DNA of 10,300 nucleotides from DRQF01 sp964559135 (GTDB lineage Bacteria > Planctomycetota > GCA-002687715 > DRQF01): the NCBI GenBank assembly GCA_964559135.1, contig CAZLGG010000133.1:1-10300 (forward strand), read 5' to 3'. The position numbers were made by a program, and so were the translations under genes. The notes beneath the pieces were generated by a model, which saw only the letters and a program-made list of their open reading frames with translations, was not told the DNA's origin and did not search any database. Positions 6,254 through 10,300 of this stretch are shown here, piece by piece. Each line of letters begins with the position of its first letter. Within the stretch, counting starts at the first letter, position 1.

Positions 6254-7873
6254 ATGCATTCGAGGATCGGTTCACTTTTCGCGCTTTTGGCTCTGACCGT
6301 CGCCGTCCAGGCCCAGATTCAGACGGCCCGCACGGATGTCACGGCGTCTCATCTCGTTCTGAACGTCATCAGTCCGACGGACACGCAGGAAGTCGACTTC
6401 GCCACAGGCGATATCGACAATGACGGGGATCTCGACATCGTCGTCGGTCGAAAATCCCCGTTCACGACCCTCGGCCCCAAGAAGAACATCCTGTTGTTGA
6501 ACAACGGGGCGGGTGTCTTCAACGACGAGACCACGACCTACACCAATTGGAACACCCACCTCAACGATACCCGCGACATCGAACTCGCGGACATGAACAA
6601 CGACGGCTGGCTGGACGTGATCTGCTACAACTCGGAGGACGAACCCACCGAGATCTTCTTGAACCTGGGGCAAGACGCCTCCGGAAACTGGCTCGGCATC
6701 AGCTCGGCGATCATCCAGGTCTTCGCGGCCCAAGCGAGTTTCAACACCTGCGGCGGCGCCACCCTCGACTACAACGTCGACGGGCTCCTCGATTTCGTTC
6801 GCGCCGACTATCAGAGTTCCAACGAGGACGACATCCAGGAGCAGCAGCCCGGGATGACGTTCCAGAACATGACGTCGCTTCTGCCTGCGACGTTCTGGAG
6901 TAGCAGTTTCGGCACGACGGTGCAGACCCGCGATCCCGCGAACGGCGGCATCCTCGACCTCAACAACGACGGCAACGTCGACATGATCCTCATCGGCAGC
7001 TCCGAGGTGAAGGCCGCCTACACCGACGGCATGGGTGGATTCCTCGCATCTCACAACCTCACCCAGAACACCGCCTACGCCGGCATCTATTTCGACATCG
7101 ACGGCGACGGTGACATCGACGGCTTCAAAGTCAATGACATCTCCGATCATGTTCAGATGACTACCGGCTTCGACGCACAGGGACGCATCGTGGAGGGTAG
7201 CCCCATCAGCGTCCCCAACTCCGGCGGTTTCGGCGCCAACGCCTATGCCGTCGATTTCGACCTTGACGGGGATCTGGATGTCTTCGTCCATGGCGTCGAC
7301 GTCGACATCGCGAATTGCGGGAGCAACACCCGCTTGAAGCTCTTTCTGAACACGGGCAACCCCGCCGCGCCGTTCACGCTGGACAGCTCGTTCCTTTGGC
7401 CGCGGGCCACCTATGACGCCGCCATCGGCGACTTCGACGGCGACGGCGCCCCCGACCTCATGACGGTCGGTTGCGGCGCGGATCCGGGATGGCACTACTA
7501 CGTTTCCGATCCCAACGCGTCCTCCACGGCCTTCAATTCGCAGCTCGTACCGTCCGGGCCGAATCTCCAAATCTTCCAGGTCAACAACATCCCGCAGGGC
7601 GCCGGCGGATTCCGCACGCTCTACAATCTCTTCGATCCCAATCCCACGCATCCCGTGGGCGAAGGCCCCTTCTTGGGCCTCAGCGCGGACGTGATCGGTC
7701 AGTTCTTCGCTCCGCCCCCCTTCGTGGTCGTCGTCGGACCGGGTCAGGATCAATACACGTTCCCGATCCCCACCCCGTTGCCGGGAATCAATTCCGTGCA
7801 CTTCCGTTCGATCGCCGTGGACTTCTCATCGGGTCTCGTGGATCTCACGGACATCGGATTCGAGACGCTCTGA
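6254..7873 (+). CDS. Secreted FG-GAP/VCBS repeat protein, seven calcium motifs
   Basis: The 539-residue product has a signal peptide (hydrophobic core 6-18, cleavage probably after VQA at 18-20). It then carries seven Asp-rich motifs of the form DxDxDGxxD: DIDNDGDLD (53-61), DMNNDGWLD (113), DYNVDGLLD (172), DLNNDGNVD (235), DIDGDGDID (281), DFDLDGDLD (334) and DFDGDGAPD (393-401). Spacing is 46 to 63 residues, close to one motif per FG-GAP blade, and fits a complete seven-bladed, integrin-like β-propeller with Ca2+ in each blade loop. Residues about 435-539 are a separate β-rich module with no repeats (GPFLGLSADVIG, YTFPIPTPLPGINSVHFRS), which I do not recognise. No catalytic motif, lipobox, PEP-CTERM or sorting tail is seen. 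It is probably an extracellular or periplasmic adhesion or binding protein. It is monocistronic: divergent promoter region upstream and strong terminator downstream. Confidence 0.92.
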   Translation: MHSRIGSLFALLALTVAVQAQIQTARTDVTASHLVLNVISPTDTQEVDFATGDIDNDGDLDIVVGRKSPFTTLGPKKNILLLNNGAGVFNDETTTYTNWNTHLNDTRDIELADMNNDGWLDVICYNSEDEPTEIFLNLGQDASGNWLGISSAIIQVFAAQASFNTCGGATLDYNVDGLLDFVRADYQSSNEDDIQEQQPGMTFQNMTSLLPATFWSSSFGTTVQTRDPANGGILDLNNDGNVDMILIGSSEVKAAYTDGMGGFLASHNLTQNTAYAGIYFDIDGDGDIDGFKVNDISDHVQMTTGFDAQGRIVEGSPISVPNSGGFGANAYAVDFDLDGDLDVFVHGVDVDIANCGSNTRLKLFLNTGNPAAPFTLDSSFLWPRATYDAAIGDFDGDGAPDLMTVGCGADPGWHYYVSDPNASSTAFNSQLVPSGPNLQIFQVNNIPQGAGGFRTLYNLFDPNPTHPVGEGPFLGLSADVIGQFFAPPPFVVVVGPGQDQYTFPIPTPLPGINSVHFRSIAVDFSSGLVDLTDIGFETL

Positions 7874-7911
7874 TCGTTTCGCGCCGCGAAGCGGCAAGAC
7901 GTTGCAAGACG

Positions 7912-7940
7912 ACGGGCTGCCTTTTCGGCAGCCCGTTTTT
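7912..7940 (+). terminator. Intrinsic terminator after the FG-GAP gene
   Basis: A perfect 10-bp GC-rich stem (7912-7921 with 7927-7936) with loop TTTTC runs into a T tract (7936-7940), starting 38 bases after the stop codon. It also separates this gene from the convergent minus-strand gene ending at 7985, for which the T run is on the wrong side. Confidence 0.92.
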
Positions 7941-7984
7941 CGTTTCCTTCTCGAACGGGGGTGCCCCCCCGCGGCTCTCGGTAT

Positions 7985-8695
7985 TCAGAGGCCGTCCGTT
8001 TCATGGGAACGGCGGTCGAGATACGCGATCACGTTGTCGGTCACGAACTCGTAGGCCTGGCGGATGGCATCCTCGAGGGGATCCAGGTTGTCGGAGCGGA
8101 CCGGACCGGGCCACGCCCCCATCTCCTCGAGAAACACGGAGCGCGGGTCGGCCTGAAACGACTCGATCCGAACGTTGTGCACGCCGGTGTCGCCCCCCTG
8201 AGCAGGGAACATCAGGCGGAAACCCAAGAGACCCGGGTCCTTGCCGAAGAGTTCCCGGTCCTCGGTCTCGAAACCCAAGAAGGCCTCGTCGAGAAAGCTG
8301 CGACTGTCCGGATATCCCTGGACGCTCGCGAGAGCTCGCACGACGCACTGAATCCCGGTGATCATCGGAATGGCGAACGACCCCATCGCGAGTTCGGCGG
8401 CTTTCCGCGCCCGAGAGACAAAGTGGTCGAGGGAGATCCGCGGCCACTCCTCCTTGACCTGAAAACGGTCGGCACCGAAGGCAAGCAGAGAATGGGCGGT
8501 GCTGCCGGGCAAGTCCGTCGGACCGTGAACGGTCGTCAACTGGGCCCCGAGAGCGTTCGTGGCGAAGTTCTGATAGCCCAGGTCCGCATCGGAGGATTGA
8601 TCGGCGAAGAATTGCTGGAGCGTCTTCTGCTCGTGTCTCACCGGAGGGTGCATACAATCGAGGATGAACGCGATCGAGCGGGGTTCAGAGAGCAT
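7985..8695 (-). CDS. Conserved-looking hypothetical soluble protein
   Basis: The product has 236 residues with no signal peptide, membrane segment or recognisable catalytic motif, so it is probably cytoplasmic. The N terminus (MLSEPRSIAFILDCMHPPV) begins directly with a β-strand pattern. The middle has a long helix (HFVSRARKAAELAM) before FAIPMITGIQCVVRA, then FLGFETEDRELFG, LLGFRLMFP and VHNVRIESFQADPRSVFLE, alternating strands of an α/β or β-sheet domain. The C terminus is a helix (DAIRQAYEFVTDNVIAYLDRR). The order of a helix, paired strands and a closing helix faintly recalls the TIGR04255 family, but no diagnostic motif is conserved and I do not assign it. The start is supported by GGAG eight bases upstream. 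It is transcribed alone, convergent with the FG-GAP gene and divergent from the Big_5 gene. The coding call is firm: it reads as a coherent folded protein while the overlapping frames do not. Confidence 0.78.
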   Translation of the reverse strand: MLSEPRSIAFILDCMHPPVRHEQKTLQQFFADQSSDADLGYQNFATNALGAQLTTVHGPTDLPGSTAHSLLAFGADRFQVKEEWPRISLDHFVSRARKAAELAMGSFAIPMITGIQCVVRALASVQGYPDSRSFLDEAFLGFETEDRELFGKDPGLLGFRLMFPAQGGDTGVHNVRIESFQADPRSVFLEEMGAWPGPVRSDNLDPLEDAIRQAYEFVTDNVIAYLDRRSHETDGL

Positions 8696-8727
8696 GGGCG
8701 ATTCTCCAGCGACGATTTGGCTGTACG

Positions 8728-8747
8728 CCTCCCACCAAGTCGGGAGG
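8728..8747. repeat. Short inverted repeat in divergent intergenic region
   Basis: CCTCCC (8728-8733) and GGGAGG (8742-8747) form a perfect 6-bp inverted repeat around an 8-base centre. It lies in the 96-base gap between the divergent genes starting at 8695 and 8792. It could be an operator half-site pair, but a 6-bp match in GC-rich DNA is easily chance. No T tract follows, so it is not a terminator. Confidence 0.35.
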
Positions 8748-8791
8748 TCCGAATGAGCCTATTCGCCGGGCATGCATGAGGAAAGGGCGCA

Positions 8792-10300
8792 ATGCTAAAC
8801 GCAGGGCCGAGAACACCATCGGGATGGATGCTGCTTTTGGCCGCGTCCCTGTTGGGGATCGTGGCCCTCGTCGTTTTCCGGGACCGACTCACTGGACGAG
8901 AAAGACCAGACTTCAGGGTCTTGGGAGTCGATGGCAACAAGGGCGAGATCGCTCCGAACGAGCCCATCGTCGTTCGACTCAATGGTCGAGTGGCGGCCGA
9001 TGCACCTCTCCAGGCGTTGATTCGCGTCGAGACCAGCCACGACGAAGTCCTTCCCTTCGAGATCGAAATCGCGGGGGAGCGACTGATCCTCTACCCGGAG
9101 GCGTCGCGAGGGTGGCCCCCCGGCACTCAGCTCCGCGTCACACTGTCCCCCGGCGAAGCCGCCTCTTTCCGCAACACGCGGGGTGAGCCCCTCGATCGCA
9201 TTCACACCCTCGAGATCGCGGTCGGCAAAGCCCTCACGGATTTCGGCGAGCCCCTACGCCTGCTTCAGGGACCGCCCACCTCGATCGACGAGTTTCGGTG
9301 GGGGCAGGTGTTGGAATACGAGTTCTCATTGCCCATCGATCCGGCAAGCTTGACGGCGACGCGCCCCAGCCTCGTGCTCCACAACGTGGGGCGCGAGACC
9401 CGAGTCCCCGAGTGGTGGCTGGACCGAGGCGGACGCGTCCTCTACGTGCGGCCTTTCGGAGCCAAGGACGAAAGTTTTCTCCCGTCAACGAAATACACGT
9501 TGACCATCCACAAGGGACGACTGCGGGCCCTCACGGGCCGTGCCCTCGAAGCACGGGTGCAGACCCAATTCGTGACCGCTCCTCGGCGGGGCGACTATGA
9601 GAGTTTCGTCGACGTCCATTTCGGTGGTCGGAGCGAGGGACCCGGTCAGGAAGGAGGCGCGAAGCCGAAGCTCGCCGTCGTCGGCACGGTTGAGTTGCAT
9701 GGGAATCCGAAACGTCCCGCCGGTTTTCAAGCGCCAAGCCCTTGGGGAGCGCGTCCCTCCCGCCTCCAGATCCTCATACCCGTCTCGCAAATCGGAAATC
9801 AGAGCGGCATGGTGACGGGTTTCTCGTTTCTGAGCGGATCGACGCGGCGAACGCCCAGCGAGATCACGCGCGTGGCTTTTCGGATCGGAGAGTCCGCCAC
9901 CGGAATGGAAGAACTCGGAACGACGTTCGCCGACAACCTCATGACCCCCGCTTGGGGGCGCTTGGCGACACATGTCACGGACACCCTCGGAAAGGGTTCG
10001 GTGACAGGTCGTTTGGTCCTCGAGCCTCCCGACTCCCAGGGATGGGTCCGGGTCGACTTCGAGTCCCCATACGTCTATTCGGGTGGAGATCGCCCCCTCG
10101 TCCTCGAGGTCTGGAATTTGGATGGGGGCGGCTCCGTGGAGCCCGTGTCGTGGCTGGCCGAGCCCGTTCCACCCCGATTGGGTCGCCGTGTTCTCTGGGC
10201 TGAGGGGAAAGATGCGTGGCAAGGACGCGGGCGAACACTGGATGTCGGCTACGCGCTCCGGCTCCATTTGGAGTCGTTTCGGGAGGTCTTGGGCGACTGG
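8792..10300 (+). CDS. Membrane-anchored or exported protein with two Big_5 (Ig-like) domains, 3' truncated
   Basis: The frame runs 503 codons from ATG 8792 to the window end without a stop; an in-frame TGA at 8777-8779 makes this the first possible start, and AAAGGG lies 4 bases upstream. The N terminus has one hydrophobic segment (12-29, after WM) serving as signal peptide or anchor. Residues about 40-145 and 165-262 look like Big_5 bacterial Ig-like domains. The second shows the typical order: YEFSLPIDPASLT, then strands ending LYVRPF, then STKYTLTIHKGRLRALTGRAL and a closing TQFVTA. Residues about 322-445 resemble a β-sandwich module common in planctomycete surface proteins: LQILIPVSQIG, EITRVAFRIGES, WVRVDFESPYVYSGGDRPLVLEVWN. 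No catalytic motif is visible. A structural, adhesive or matrix role outside the cytoplasm is most likely. The last domain assignment is from pattern memory only. Confidence 0.88.
   Translation, partial: MLNAGPRTPSGWMLLLAASLLGIVALVVFRDRLTGRERPDFRVLGVDGNKGEIAPNEPIVVRLNGRVAADAPLQALIRVETSHDEVLPFEIEIAGERLILYPEASRGWPPGTQLRVTLSPGEAASFRNTRGEPLDRIHTLEIAVGKALTDFGEPLRLLQGPPTSIDEFRWGQVLEYEFSLPIDPASLTATRPSLVLHNVGRETRVPEWWLDRGGRVLYVRPFGAKDESFLPSTKYTLTIHKGRLRALTGRALEARVQTQFVTAPRRGDYESFVDVHFGGRSEGPGQEGGAKPKLAVVGTVELHGNPKRPAGFQAPSPWGARPSRLQILIPVSQIGNQSGMVTGFSFLSGSTRRTPSEITRVAFRIGESATGMEELGTTFADNLMTPAWGRLATHVTDTLGKGSVTGRLVLEPPDSQGWVRVDFESPYVYSGGDRPLVLEVWNLDGGGSVEPVSWLAEPVPPRLGRRVLWAEGKDAWQGRGRTLDVGYALRLHLESFREVLGDW

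Noticed and set aside
6272..7801. Long antisense ORF (509 codons) inside the FG-GAP gene
   Set aside because: GAC-rich Asp codons on the plus strand read as GTC Val on the other strand, which keeps the antisense frame open. Its product is a monotonous V/D/E/G/R sequence without a fold-like pattern, while the sense frame has a signal peptide and seven clear motifs.
7961..8779. Plus-strand ORF of 272 codons
   Set aside because: It is antisense to 7985-8695. The minus-strand frame has a better ribosome site and alternating strand/helix patterns.
9485..10267. Minus-strand ORF of 260 codons
   Set aside because: It is antisense to the Big_5 gene, lacks domain-like patterns and is explained by the GC-rich codon use of the sense gene.

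Overview
The window comes from a high-GC, Gram-negative-type bacterium with many exported proteins. The mix of calcium-binding FG-GAP propellers, PA14 and Big_5 modules, SirB1-type transglutaminases with TPRs, LTXXQ proteins and divergent proteases is typical of Planctomycetota or similar environmental lineages. This lineage is an inference from gene content; no rRNA or marker gene is present. The sequence is almost fully coding, with no RNA gene, CRISPR array, transposase or integrase seen.

Layout. (1) Bases 1-468 (+) are the 3' end of a TPR-like, helix-rich protein with a Gly/Lys/Ser/Asp tail, closed by a strong intrinsic terminator (486-519). (2) From 6064 down to 529, five genes run on the minus strand. 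In transcription order they are a membrane-anchored protein joining a dead trypsin-like domain, TPR-like helices and an intact retropepsin-type aspartic protease; a small coiled-coil lipoprotein; a small exported LTXXQ (Spy/CpxP-like) protein; an exported transglutaminase-like/TPR/PA14 protein; and a divergent PRPP-synthetase-family enzyme. Gaps are 84, 138, 8 and 32 bases, so the last three genes are very probably one operon and the first two may belong to it. (3) A 189-base divergent region precedes 6254-7873 (+), a secreted protein with seven FG-GAP/VCBS calcium motifs, closed by a second strong terminator (7912-7940). (4) 7985-8695 (-) is an unrecognised soluble protein. (5) 8792-10300 (+) is an envelope protein with two Big_5 domains that stays open to the end of the window.

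Four or five of the eight genes encode envelope or exported proteins. The minus-strand cluster looks like an envelope protein-processing or surveillance set followed by a cytoplasmic nucleotide-precursor enzyme, but no pathway ties the genes together on sequence alone. I see no clear defence, secretion or biosynthetic system. The most unusual items are the pseudo-trypsin/aspartic-protease fusion, the transglutaminase/TPR/PA14 fusion and the variant PRPP synthetase.
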